Part shown: one piece after another, positions 44,845-55,390 of the stretch
Layout of the letters: each line of letters begins with the position of its first letter
Position numbering within the stretch: the first letter of the stretch is position 1
Assembly: GCF_025370935.1 (NCBI RefSeq)
Contig: NC_133494.1
Span: forward strand, 2,253,703 to 2,317,702
Direction: 5' to 3'
DNA length: 64,000 nt
From: Choristoneura fumiferana
Lineage: Eukaryota; Arthropoda; Insecta; Lepidoptera; Tortricidae
Program-made: the position numbers and the translations under genes
Notes under the pieces: generated by a model
What the model saw: the letters and a program-made list of their open reading frames with translations, nothing else
What the model was told of the DNA's origin: nothing
The model's database searches: none

Positions 44845-45470
44845 CTGACTGACTGACTGACTGATATATCAACGCACAGCCCAAACCGCTGAAGCTAAAG
44901 ACGTGAAATTTGGCGCATTATATACCTTAACTCACATAGAATAAGGCTTATGTGGGCAGCATACCTACTCAAAACTGGGTTTTGCTTTTAAGAGAAAATT
45001 AGAAACCAGGATATTTAATCAGTGCATCCTGCCGGTGCTGACTTATGGTGCTGCAACCAGGTATTCACGAAAGATACGATCAAGAGATTGCAAGTGGGCC
45101 AGAGGGCAGTGGAGAGGAAGCTGGTAGGAGTAGGAGCAACCGCAAAACAAATAAATGGCTTCGACATCAAAGCAAAGTTACAGACGTCACAGAACGAGTG
45201 GCGGGCTCGGGCTTGTGAGGTGGGCTGGCCATATGGCCGGGAATGAGCAGTCGTGGTGCAATTGTCTCCTAGAGTGGAAGCCATGGTGGGAAAAGAGTAA
45301 AGAGACCTCAGGGTAAACCACAAATGCGGTGGAAAGACGATGTGAAAAAGGTTGGTGGCTGATGATCCAGAGAGCACAATGTCGCGACGAGTGGAAAAGA
45401 ATTGCAGGAGCCTTACACCGGGAAGGTTGAGAAAGGCTGAAGAAGAACACTACGAGCAGCTGGCCAGGTG
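44845..45470 (+). mobile_element. RTE-like reverse-transcriptase C-terminal fragment
   Basis: After a (GACT)n run and a Helitron-like scrap ('atcaacgcacagcccaaacc'), 44985-45470 encodes, with frameshifts, RIFNQCILPVLTYGA, then TIKRLQVGQRAVERK and W-AGH-type words. This is the region after the reverse-transcriptase domain of RTE-type elements and is dead. Opposite-strand frames at 45015-45639 are shadows of it. Confidence 0.65.
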
Positions 45471-45771
45471 GCCAGGGACGTGTGGAAAGCACTAAATCTA
45501 AGTGCTCATAGTGAGCACCCGGAAGACTGATGGATCTTCTTAACCTTTTAGTTCTTCTGGATCTTGGTCTTATAGGAGTGCCACGCCACGTGCCACGAAA
45601 ACGAAAGTTGAAGTGAATGATTACACAAACTGATTGCATAAAAGGAGAATGAATGGAATGAACGAGTGAATGTCAAAATCCCGCTGTCATTAGGTACATG
45701 ACAGTGGGATGTTCTTGTGTGCGTAACCTCAACTCTGGTGGCACTATCTATACCACAAAAACATAAGACTT

Positions 45772-45927
45772 AAGCCGAGTTTAGACTTGCAAGAAAAATC
45801 GTGCAAGTTGCTTTACATTGCGAGGCCGTAAAGCCAACGAGTTTGTAGTGGTCAAGCGAACGCCGCAATGTAGGTAATACATTAACTTGAACGATTTTTC
45901 ATGCAATTGCAAGTCTAAACTCGGCTT
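45772..45927. mobile_element. Hairpin MITE
   Basis: The ends AAGCCGAGTTTAGACTTGCA and TGCAAGTCTAAACTCGGCTT are perfect inverses. Pairing continues through 'aaaaatcgt', and an inner 'cattgcg' pairs with 'cgcaatg'. A decayed relative is at 5735-5865. Confidence 0.88.
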
Positions 45928-46020
45928 TAGACACACTTAACTTTGTACTAAACATGTGTACGTTGTGGTAACGGTATAACGTTAATAATACTTTAAATTA
46001 TAATAAATAAATAAATAATA

Positions 46021-46275
46021 AATATCACGGGACAATTCACACCAATTGACCTAGTCCCAAAGTAAGCTTAGCAAAGCTTGTGTTATGGGTACTAAGCAAC
46101 GGATAAATGTAATTATATAGATAGATACATACTTAAATACATAGTAAACACCCAAGACCCGAGAACAAACATTCGTATTTTTCATACAAATATCTGCCCC
46201 GTCACGGGAATCGAACCCGGGACCTCAAGCTTCGTAGTCAGGTTTTCTAACCACTAGGCGATCTGGTCGTCTAAC
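46021..46275 (-). repeat. tRNA-derived SINE, well preserved
   Basis: On the minus strand the head has A-box-like CCTAGTGGTTAGAA and B-box-like GGTTCGATTCC, followed by 'atttgtatgaaaaatacgaa' and a tail with 'caattggtgtgaattgtcccg'. A copy is in FBXL15 intron 1 (61835-62050) and a tail scrap is at 54290-54355. Confidence 0.7.
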
Positions 46276-46589
46276 TGTCTTTATTATGTAAATTATTTGA
46301 ATGATTCGCAAATATCATTTTGAAATATCACTGCGGCTGAACCACACATAACAATTTATAATACAAATGAGAAAATTAACCAATTTCGAATATGAAAAAA
46401 ATAATGATCACGATATTATTTTGATAAAATTTGGTAATCACTACTGAACCATACCACATCAAAGCAAATGCCTTAACGCTTATTTTTTTTATAATCATAC
46501 CGTTCAAAATGTCTCCCTACTCCATATCACACTTACTTAGAAGTACTTAGAAGATAATATAACCTACAACGGTTACTACCTAATGAGTC

Positions 46590-47050
46590 GCCGACAATTT
46601 TTACGCAGATTATTGATTGGCAGACCACGCTTCGCCGAGTAACGGTACGCCGATGAATTTGTACGCAGATTTCGGCGAACAGTTGTTCCGTACACTGACA
46701 CAATTACGAAACAAACAATCGACTAAACGTAAATATGCATATCGCTATTCTTTCTACCGACTACTCGGCAAAACGAATGATAGTCGTAACGAAAGTACAC
46801 CAAACGTTAAACGGTTAAAAGAAAAATCTACAAATAGTTGTCTGCGAAACGAAAATCTGCGTAATTAAACTCGGCGAAACGACACCCACCCACGGGTCCA
46901 TATCAACTCGCATAAGTACTTGTTGAAAGTCAGAATGTAATGTTTGTCAGAATCTACGAAGTCAGAATGATCATTTCTCATAGCTCTTTTTTCTCTGAAT
47001 CCAATAATTGTTCAGAATTGTTATAAAACAAACCTAACCTAACCTATAGT
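46590..47050. mobile_element. Degenerate word-repeat region with CCTAA words
   Basis: ACGCAGATT, CGGCGAAC, AAACGAAA and similar words recur every 15-20 bp to about 46880. AGTCAGAATG words follow, and the block ends in AACCTAACCTAACC at 47035-47048. It recalls 3745-4610 and 51505-52346. An 83-codon frame here follows from the word pattern and is not called as a gene. Confidence 0.4.
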
Positions 47051-48030
47051 TTTCTATAGGATGACTAGAGAAGAGTAAGCAAACTTAGGCGCTCCCGTGT
47101 CACCCATATCACATATTATACAGTTTTATAACGCCGCTGAGACAGTGCCGCGACCCCCCGGGGCGTCACGATGCCTAGTTTGGGAACCCCTACTTTAGTA
47201 TTTAATCTTTTCAATAAATCGCCACATTTGTAAATAAAGTAAAAGAAACCAATTGGCAATAGTTTTGATTATATAAAAAAAAAACTTAAAAATGAAATGA
47301 AACCACGTGTACTATTTTTTTTTTTAATTTTTAGAAAATTTTATTAATAAAATATACTACATACTGCAGCATTACAACGCTGCATGCGAGTTGCTTGTTG
47401 CATACTTTTTGTTCATTTTCCAAGCATTTTTACTGGCCGGTTGTGTGCTGGCAGTTAACTCTTTTATATTACACATTTGGTTTCTGATTTGAAATTTGAA
47501 AATTGAATTCTTTGATTCGTTGCTTCGACTGATGTTTTTGTTTTTGGCCTCGATTCTTAGATCACATGTTGGATAGCGCAGAGCTCTCGTCTGAGTTGGA
47601 ATTTTGATCTAAAAAATATTCTGCAACCAGTTTTTCCTTTGGTGTAGTGGTTGATACCAGTGTCAGTACAAGTGATTTTACCAATTGTGTGTGGCCGGCT
47701 TGTGCCGCAAGATGTTAAGCGTTTGGAGTCTTTTGCAATGATACACACACGCACCAGGTTAAGACGTTTATTCCTTTTCACCAAGAGTTTACAGTTCGTA
47801 TTACAGTATCTATTTTACAAAACAATGTGCCACGGCCGCGAGTCGTAGAAGAAGAAGAACCTGAGAAAATTCTACTTAGTGTCACAGGCCATCTTGTCGT
47901 AACCGGCCAATCAACGTCGACCGCCAGGCGCGCGTGAGCGTTGATTGGTCGGTTCAAACCGTGGTGCACAGATAGAGATTTAGAAGTATAATAGTGGCGG
48001 GATGATGCGGTAGCGCTGCTGGTCGCTTAA
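47051..48030. other. Intergenic DNA, nothing firm
   Basis: 'gccgcgaccccccggggcgtcacgatg' near 47148 resembles the end of an old hAT-type MITE. A small hairpin (ACCGGCCAATCAACG / CGTTGATTGGTCGG) lies at about 47899-47954. 'gtataatag' near 47985 could be a weak promoter for the frame at 48034. Confidence 0.35.
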
Positions 48031-48033
48031 TAG

Positions 48034-48396
48034 CGCCACAAGCGTTTGCCCGCTGCTTTTCTGCTGCACGCCCGTGTGACGGAGCGTTTTAACGATTTCT
48101 CCGATACTACCGATTTTCATCGGGTAAGTTTTGATTCCGTGGTTGTCTAGGGACGTGTTAGTTTGGGTCTTTTCCTTGTTGTGGGCTAATTAAAATTCTC
48201 TTTTCAGTCCTACCTATACCCCTACTCACATCCTGATCTACCACCTACTCGTGATGGGTGTCGCCATGTGGTTATTATCCGCACATTTAATCTCGGGAAA
48301 CTGGAGCGTGTGACGTCTACTGCTCCGTGGGATCCGTTAGCGTGGAGGTTCAGAAAAGCATACCGTGTCGTAGTGAACTGGTTAAAAAGAGTTTAA
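48034..48396 (+). CDS. Possible small spliced reading frame, start not found
   Basis: I do not recognise this. From just after a TAG at 48031 the frame is open to 48123, which is followed by a strong donor (CGG|GTAAGT). An 84 bp intron (48124-48207) ends in TTTTCAG, and the same frame continues 62 codons to TAA at 48394-48396. Exon 2 contains HVVIIRTFNLGKLERV and a basic tail AWRFRKAYRVVVNWLKRV. Together that is 92 open codons across an in-phase intron, but there is no ATG in frame, so either an upstream exon is missing or this is the remnant of a mobile element or chance. It is too short to place in a family. Confidence 0.3.
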
Positions 48397-49363
48397 ATAA
48401 CCTAATCATCCCTTTAAAAATGATGCTAATAATGTTTTGCTAATATCATATATGAAAGACAAACGTATTATAGTTTTTTTTTCGCTCTCATAGATTTTAG
48501 GTTGGTCACCCGGTGAATACGTGCATGTAGTCATTAGTACTAGCTTACATCATTTCAGGGATTACCTTAGCTATTAATATTGTCTTTTGTATAGGTTTTT
48601 AGATGATTTCCTTTTCAAAATTAAAAAAGGCCTTTACAAAAGCGCATTTCTACATTGATTTTGGGCTTTATTTGGCTTGCGGCTGATTAACCTTTTTTTC
48701 ATAACCGTACAAATTATAATTTTCTTACGTACCTAATTCACTAACAACGTGTGATCCCAAAATTTGTTTATTTTTCGGTGTTTTATTTTTTTGTGTTTAT
48801 TTTATATATATCTTTTGTCTAATTTTTTGTGTTTTTATAGTTATTTGTGTGTTTTTCTTTTATATATAAAGTGCAGCTGTTAAATTTTTAAATAAAAAAT
48901 GTTTACTGCAAAATTCTACGTTTTTGATTTATGTCAGCTTGCTTAGGGTTCACGAGCACCTTATGAGCTCTTGGACGTTTAAGTAATGCTGCAATACACA
49001 CTAAACTTATAAATAAAAAAGTTGACAAAAATCACTGCCAGGTGGTATGGTGCCCAGTGTACATTATATATGTTTTACAAAAGAAAGAAAGATTGAATTA
49101 AGTTTTTTTTGTATTTCTCTAAGTAGGTACGAGGGAATTCAAAAACTAATACGTCAAATAACTTAATTAAAAATCTTTCTTGATGTATAATTTGTGCCAA
49201 TACTCTTTATTGCAGATCACGAATCAGTACAAAAATGTTACATGACAGAACACAACACAATATGTACTTTGCCTGCGGTGCATAAAGCCATTCTATAATT
49301 GAAATTATAATGACATGTGCATAGTTATGTTTAATCTTTCATCTGGCCTTTGTGATGATAGTG
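48397..49363. other. AT-rich intergenic DNA
   Basis: AATAAA at about 48892, preceded by T-rich DNA, could end a transcript from the 48.0 kb frame. No other gene is seen. Confidence 0.35.
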
Positions 49364-49370
49364 TATAAAA
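49364..49370 (+). promoter_or_regulatory. TATA box of the small secreted protein gene
   Basis: TATAAAA lies 39 bp before the ATG at 49409. With a start about 25-30 bp downstream, the leader would be only 10-15 bases. Placed by sequence and distance only. Confidence 0.4.
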
Positions 49371-49408
49371 TTCGTACGTAAAAGATTTATGTTTGACTTG
49401 AATGCAAA

Positions 49409-52400
49409 ATGCGTCTCGACAACAAAAGTTTATTTGTGGTTTGTTATTCAACTTTACTAGTTTTATGTGGTGCAAAGGTAAAGTTGATAAATCTTGTTAC
49501 ACCTACCTTCTTCTTCTCTTTTGTGATTTGGCTTTTCTGTCCTAATTAATAGGACGATTTCGACAGTGTCAAGGTAAACTTAAACTCTCTTTGAGAGGGA
49601 CGTTGTACGGTGGTTGTAGTTTTTGCAACTTTATAGTAAAATTCCAGAAACCACGTGGAGACAACTTGCGCATTAAAAAATGCCAGACACGAGAGCCCAA
49701 TAGCAAAATTAATATTGTCTACATCCGCCATGTTCGAATGCTACAAATCGAATCCAACACCTACCTATGTAATGTAGTCCGCCCGCTCGCTGTTATAATA
49801 TTCAAAAATAGAAATAGGTTGCCAGTTCTAAGTGAACGAGCACCAAGGAGTTTTACATAGTTACTACTGTACCATCAGCCAAATATGTGGTCTACCACCC
49901 TAAAGTTGATAATCGTTGCATGTCATAAAACAATAATGCCAAATAGCGACCCATTCATTTGATAGGAACTTGCTAAATTGATGGACCACTTACTTGGCTG
50001 ATGGTATGCACAGTCAACGTCATAAATAAGTTGTTTTTGAATTCATGGACAACTGCGGGAAGTAGCGGAGCCCCCTAACACAAAAGTATTGTCATAATTA
50101 CCAGCGGGTGCCAGCCACATTGTTTGTACCTAGGTTAAGTTTTGAAAATAAACATTTTTTGATTTAAAAAAAAAATTATCACTTTTGTACATTGTCATTT
50201 TAACGTCATGTTTAAAAAGCCATACGAAATTGTGTAACGACTGAAAATGGCAAGGTACAGAAATGATCACTTATTTATGACTGTACATTGTTCGGGCTAT
50301 ATATATTTGCAGGTGGTAGGACCCTGTGCAAGGTCCGCCCGGATTGCTACCACCGTACCACCATCTTGCTTGCTAATCCTGCCGTGAAGCAGCAGTGCTT
50401 GCACTGTTGTGTTTCGGCGTGGAGAGGAAGACAGCCGGTGAAATTACTGGCACGTGAGGTATCCCATCTTAGGCCTCTAGGTTGGCAACGCGTCTGCAAT
50501 ACCCCTGGTGTATATATACACCAGGTGATGAGATGTGATATGGAATGATTTATATATACGGAATCCTATCTAGGACGTGTGCGACACGCTCTCGGCCGAT
50601 TTTTTTTAAAGTTATTGAGTTGAAATCTAAAAATTTTACCGTAACTAATGATTCAAAATCTAGAAAGCCTTTGATGCGGTCCACTGAACATCGACCAATA
50701 TAATTAATGCTGGAAGTAAATCGTTATATTTCGAATTAACCGGTGGCAAGTTAAAATCTGTAGTGTTTTAGATAAATTAACTGTATTCCTATTCTTGATG
50801 TCAACGTGATGACGATTATTATGATGGCAGCCCCTTCCACAGGATTAATTTTTGTAAAACTTATTTAACGTAGATTGTACGAGTTCCGTCGTAATCACGT
50901 AGTTGTTTGATTCCAGATCATTCGTTACATATTAACGGAACATGCGGTAATAACGCATTTAAACAGTTCATACGTGTGTTACACCAACTTCACATCGAAG
51001 CGTCATGGTCGGCGCAGCCCCATGTACTATGTGGACATCCACTATCGCTCTCTCGTCCCCTTCGATAACACATTCAAGGTAATTTTGAAATAAATAAAGA
51101 TAGTAAGATAGTTTTCATCATACTTGCACGTAAACAGTATCAAAACATACAGGTTAACTTGGCCGTAGTGCACCATATAAAATCCTCGACCTTTTTTCTT
51201 GTCATGAAACCCGAGATCGGTAAATGAGTCATTACACGCAGAGGTGCAGCACGCCGCGCACGAAATGAACTACACACGCCGCAGGCGCACGGCCGCACGC
51301 TGCGGGGAGCCTGCTAGCGCTGCCCGAGAGCGCAGCCAGCGTATCGGCAATTTTTGTAATAGTACATATTGTATTTTAAGGGTGGTAAACAAGGAATTAC
51401 GAACGAGAGTTTATTAGAAGCCCGAAGTCAAAGACTAAGGGCTTTAATGAGTCGCGATGTTCGTAAATCTAGCACCGCCTGTGCGACAAACAATGTTTTT
51501 CATCGGGCACGTATTTGAATTTCGAAATTTAAAATATCTAAAGTTTAATCGTTTTAACGTCGACGGTCAAAATATCGAAAATCAGAATGTCGAACGATCA
51601 TAAGGTCGAAATTCAAAATGTCGAAAGTATAAATTATCGAACGGTACAATTATCGAATGCTAAAATTTCGAAAATCCTAATATCGACGGATAAAATATCA
51701 AAAATTGAAATTTCGAATTATTCCAAGGTCGAAATTCTAAATATCGAATGTCTACATGTCTAATACCGAAGGGTTCAATAGTCGATTACTGATAAGAAAT
51801 TTAACCGTGGCTTGTTTTGGCCACAGTTGAACCTAACACGCTCCTCCTCGCTGCGCTCGTAAACTTTTAGGTTAAATTAATAAGACTTCCGTTTTAAATT
51901 TTAGGTACTAAGTAATCTAATCTAAAAATTAGGTGCGACGACGAGCGCAGCGAGGAGGAGCTGTTAGGTTCAACCGTGACTAAAACAAGCACGAGCCGAG
52001 CGAGCGAAGCGAGCGTGCCGCGGTAGCGGCCGGCGATTGCCAGAATCGAGTTCTATGCATTTTTCTTGATATTAAGATACTTCGTTATTACAATTTTCGA
52101 TATTTTAATATTTGGTTTTTTGACAGTTGATATTTTGTGTTTCGATATTAACATATATCGATCATTCGGTTGTAGATATTTTGAACTTTCGATATTTTAA
52201 CCGTTCGATATTTCGGTATTAGGAATTCCAGACGTCGATATAATGATAGTAGATATTTAGATAATTCGATATTTTGATTTTCGATATTTTGACCGTCGAT
52301 GTTTTAACTTTAGATATTTTAAATTTCGATATTCAAATATGTGCCCTTTTCATCACATTTACGAGTAAAATTGTATATTTGTTAAAGAAAAACTAATATT

Positions 52401-55370
52401 TTTTCAAAAATTGTCGATACTACTGACTGCGCTCTTGGCACCGCCAGCTCCCCGCTACCCTCCCCCTCCGCAGCATGTGCCCGACGTGCGCGCGCAGGTG
52501 CTCCTGCAGCAGCGCGCGCAGCAGCACGGGCGTTGACTCATTTACCGACCTTGAGTTTCATGACAAGAAAATTAGTACGCGCAATGACTCATTTACCGAC
52601 CACGGGTTTCACGACAAGCACATTAAGGTCGAGCGTTTTATTTGAGGGGTGCAACCAAGGTAGCCTTTATGTTTCGACACTGCTTACAAACAAGTGTAAT
52701 GAAAAAGTAATACTTACTTATTACACACACACACAAACATCACGCCTGTATTCCCAAAGGGAGTAGGAATAGCACACGAAACGTTATCGCTTCGGGGCCT
52801 CTTTTAGCAATTTTAGGTTTAAAGTTTGAATAAAACGGTACAATAGTGACAGGTTGCTAGCCTGTCGCCTACTACTTACTTATTCTTTCACAAATATACA
52901 ATTTTACTCGCAAATGTGATGTAAAACACTGTATGTCGCACGCGGTCTTTGACTTCGGGCTTCTAATAGGATCTCGTTCGTAACTCCTCTCTTAAAAAAC
53001 AAAAGAAGTTTTTTAATAGCTTAAAACTTCAAGCTGAAATAAAAATGAAATGTTTGTGTAAATTTTAACCCAACTTCAAAAAAAAGAGGAGGTTATCTAT
53101 TAGGTTGTATGTTTTTTTATGTTTGTTTCCTCAGAACTCCGTCATTTATGAACTGATTTGAAAAACTTTTTTTTCGTTAGTTTAAGAATGTTTTTAATTA
53201 GGTCTCATAATCACCTCCCTTAAGACACATACGTACTAATATGTCATTGCGGTTGTGAATCGGACACTGGCTTAGCATAATATTTTGATATTTTACTAAC
53301 GCTCGACGGAAAGAGATTTAGATAACATCTTTATCATAAAGTTTTTCCTGCACTTGCACTTGTAAATAGTTACCTACTTAATTATCGTAGGTACGTAAAT
53401 AAAAAATTAAACTCGATTTTTACCCACTGTTAACTACTTGAATTGAAACTTGTCACATTACATTTATATATAACAAAAAAACTATGTAAAACAAGACAAA
53501 AAAGATGTAGGAAAAAAAATAAAAAAAAAGAACCGACTACAAAAAACCATGAAATTAATTTATTCTAGTCTAAAGTCAGTACCTCAGCACGAGCCAGCAG
53601 GAGTGGACCTATAGTTGTCTACCTCATCTATATATCATATTATATACTGGGCTTCAATCACTCCTGCTGGCTCGTGATGACGGAGTTCTGAGGAAACAAA
53701 CATAAACAAAATACAACCTAATAGATAACCTCTTTTTTTGAAGTCGGGTAAAAAATTAAAATTTTCACAAACATTTCATTTTTATTTCAGCTTGAAGTTT
53801 TAAGCTATTAAAAAACTTCTTTTGTTTTTTAAGTATGGGTTCTATCTCGGTTCCTTTGGTAAGACTTGGGTGTGACTTCAGATGGAATGATGTATTTCTA
53901 ATAGACTATAGTACAGTACAGTCACCTGCTTAATATGCCGCAGCGGAGCGTGCAAAAATATTTGACTCGTCTTACCGGCCCTAGAAATAAAGTCGTACCA
54001 GATATTTATGTAGGTACACTTTGTTGTGTCAGACATTGGTACTGGTGACTGTACCTATATTTACTGATCCCTTGTTTTGTACAATTTCGCAGGCCGACTT
54101 TTATTTTTACGAGTTTCTCAGCAACGAGTATCGACGTGGTTTCGTTGAAATGCACTTCAAGTGGTGCGACCTGATCCACAAGGACCCGTTCTTCGGCGCC
54201 GCCATGAACCAGGGCAAGTTCCGGCGGCCCTGCCCCTTTCCACCGGTACCCATCATCCCAGCTTATAAATGTTTATCCATTGCTTCGAACCCATAACACT
54301 AAGCTTTGCTTACTTTAGGACTAGGTCAATTGGTGTCAAGTTTCCCGTGATACCTATTATTTTTTATTTATTTAAAGTTAACTAAAGATAGCCTTTGTGT
54401 ACACGTTAATTGCACATCAAAAAAATTAACAAATACTTTTACCCCAGAACCAAAAACTAAAAAGAGGGAGCAACACACAAGGGAGGTGCTGGAATAATTA
54501 CGAAATCATCCTATCCCCTTACCACCTATCCCCCAAGATATTTATGTATATGTAAGTAATTTTTTTGTAATCATAATAGATCTTGCACCAAAAACTTCGA
54601 GCTATTTTGACGCGCGAGGTAGGTTTCGCCCTTGTCTGGTCCTTAGTCCTTACTGAGGTCACCCCGTGCCTAAAATATTATTTTCATCACACTTGTCCGC
54701 AAACAGTGTTGTAACATGCAGGCTACCTTGGTTGCAACCCCAAATAAAACCCTCGACCTTAATGTGCTTGTCATGAAACCCGTGGTCGGTAAATGAGTCA
54801 TTGCACGTACAAATTTTCTTGTCATGAAGCCCAAAGTCGGTAAATGAGTCAACGCCCGTACTGATACTACTGCGCGCGCTGGTGCCCTGCGCGCAGCAGC
54901 GCGCGCAGCAGCATGGCCACATGCACACGCAAGTCAGGCGCATGCTGCGGGAGGGGGAGGGTGGCGCTACCAAGAGCGCAGCCTAAGGTATTGCCAATAT
55001 TTGGAAGAATTATATTTTTTATTTTAGAAATATAAAATGTTACTCGCAAATGTCTCGATAAAAGACATTGTATTTAGAAACATTGACACATTAAACCCTC
55101 AGTCTTCGACTTCGCGCTTCTAATAGGCTCTCGTTCGTAATTCCTTATTTACCGCCCTTAAGACACAATGTACTAAGTATAGAGCATTGCGACTGAATTA
55201 ATTTGCAGGACGATTACCACATGTACAACATGTCCATCCCGTCTGCGGCCATCCCGCCCGGGTTTCCGTTCACGAAGGGACGCATCTACGCGAACGTGAC
55301 GCACCGCGGTTATGACGTCTTCGGAGGCTACATCGACATGGAACTCAAGGAGAAGATCCTGAAAACCTAG
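49409..55370 (+). CDS. Small secreted protein, DUF1091/MD-2-like candidate, four exons
   Basis: Exons are 49409-49477, 50917-51078, 54093-54245 and 55209-55370, all GT-AG and all phase 0, giving 181 residues. Exon 1 is a signal peptide: MRLDNK, then a hydrophobic run to LVLCGAK. Exon 2 holds NSSYVCYTNFTSKR and two possible N-glycosylation sites. Exon 3 has FYFYEFLSNEYRRGF, HFKWCDLIHKDP and the end RRPCPFPP. Exon 4 has YHMYNMSIPSAAIPPGFP, GRIYANVT and GYIDMELKEKIL. The order of a Cys before DLI-KDPFF, a C-P-F block, then two beta-strand-like pieces and a length near 180 fit insect DUF1091 proteins (MD-2-like lipid-binding fold, related to Drosophila CheB). Family placement is inference; the gene model is strong. 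Introns 1 and 2 are full of mobile elements. No long frame is visible without splicing. Confidence 0.75.
49870..50006. mobile_element. Hairpin MITE in intron 1
   Basis: The ends TACCATCAGCCAAATATGTG and CACTTACTTGGCTGATGGTA are inverted. It is 137 bp, and the next element starts within 5 bp. Confidence 0.85.
50010..50285. mobile_element. MITE with short inverted ends in intron 1
   Basis: ACAGTCAACGTCATAAATAAG at the left matches the complement of CTTATTTATGACTGT at the right, apart from a 6 bp repeat. The interior is unassigned. Confidence 0.6.
50308..50515 (-). repeat. Dispersed repeat ('GCAAACGAGCAAG' family), reversed
   Basis: It is the 3' two thirds of the unit, read in reverse from GGTGGTAGGACCCTGTGCAA to 'gcgtctgcaatacccctgg'. 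An 86-codon frame here is repeat-derived. Confidence 0.65.
51100..51445. repeat. Element X modules, first locus (left side)
   Basis: 51100-51355 is a forward start module: 'tttcatcatacttgcac', CTTGTCATGAAACCCG, GGTAAATGAGTCATT, then a GC-rich block. 51361-51445 is the inverted end module (complement of 'ctctcgttcgtaattcc...'). The full module order is seen at 54660-55165. Confidence 0.55.
51505..52346. mobile_element. Fold-back element with 15-17 bp degenerate word arms
   Basis: The outer ends GGGCACGTATTTGAATTTCG and its inverse near 52341 define about 842 bp. The left arm repeats AAAATATCGAAAATC-like words (variable bases around TCGAA) every 15-17 bp to about 51790. The right arm (about 52075-52346) repeats the complement TTCGATATTTTGA. 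The core holds inverted GC-rich blocks (CTCCTCCTCGCTGCGCTCG / CGAGCGCAGCGAGGAGGAG) and CGAGCGAAGCGAGCGTGCC. It is non-coding and sits in intron 2 of the secreted protein gene. Confidence 0.65.
52350..52985. repeat. Element X modules, first locus (right side)
   Basis: 52430-52730 is the inverted start module with two GACTCATTTACCGACC copies and the GC-rich block. 52900-52985 is a forward end module ('ctcgcaaatgtgatg' to 'gcttctaataggatctcgttcg'). Together with 51100-51445 it encloses the word-repeat fold-back. Confidence 0.55.
52991..53833. mobile_element. Fold-back element with about 155 bp inverted ends
   Basis: The ends CTTAAAAAACAAAAGAAG and CTTCTTTTGTTTTTTAAG begin long arms that pair through AAACTTCAAGCTGAAATAAA and 'aggttatctattaggttgta'. 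A second hairpin (CACGAGCCAGCAGGAGTG / CACTCCTGCTGGCTCGTG) lies inside at 53588-53674. It is non-coding, in intron 2. Confidence 0.8.
54290..54355 (+). repeat. SINE tail scrap
   Basis: ACTAGGTCAATTGGTGTCAA and 'cccgtgata' are the reverse complement of the region at 46021-46075. It lies just after the exon 3 donor. Confidence 0.5.
54660..55165 (+). repeat. Element X, most complete copy, in intron 3
   Basis: The order is 'tttcatcacacttgtccgc', GGCTACCTTGGTTGCAACCC, two copies of a unit of about 57 bp with CTTGTCATGAAGCCC and CGGTAAATGAGTCA, a GC-rich block (54866-54985), an AT-rich stretch, and 'gcttctaataggctctcgttcg' to 'gcccttaagacacaatgtact'. Minus-strand frames here follow the repeat and are not genes. 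Confidence 0.6.
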
Positions 55371-55390
55371 CAATATGCAGCATAGTATAC

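Noticed and set aside
44985..45470. Intact LINE
   Set aside because: At least one frameshift and no upstream reverse-transcriptase or endonuclease domain.
45015..45639. Two long minus-strand frames of 120 and 150 codons
   Set aside because: They are opposite-strand shadows of the RTE reverse-transcriptase fragment.
46197..46272. tRNA gene candidate
   Set aside because: A and B boxes are present, but the acceptor stem does not close and the 3' side runs into a SINE body that recurs in FBXL15 intron 1.
46617..46868. 83-codon frame that looks lysine- and asparagine-rich
   Set aside because: It is made by the word-repeat pattern (AAACGAAA, CGGCGAAA), not by protein-like sequence.
47030..47050. 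Telomere-like CCTAACCTAACC
   Set aside because: Only about three units. The same words occur in the fold-back loci near 4.08 and 4.19 kb, so they belong to that repeat class and not to a telomere.
54659..54973. 104-codon minus-strand frame with repeated DSFTD-GFHDK words
   Set aside because: The repeated words are the two TGAGTCA units of Element X read as protein. The copies at 51.2 and 52.6 kb lack a matching long frame.
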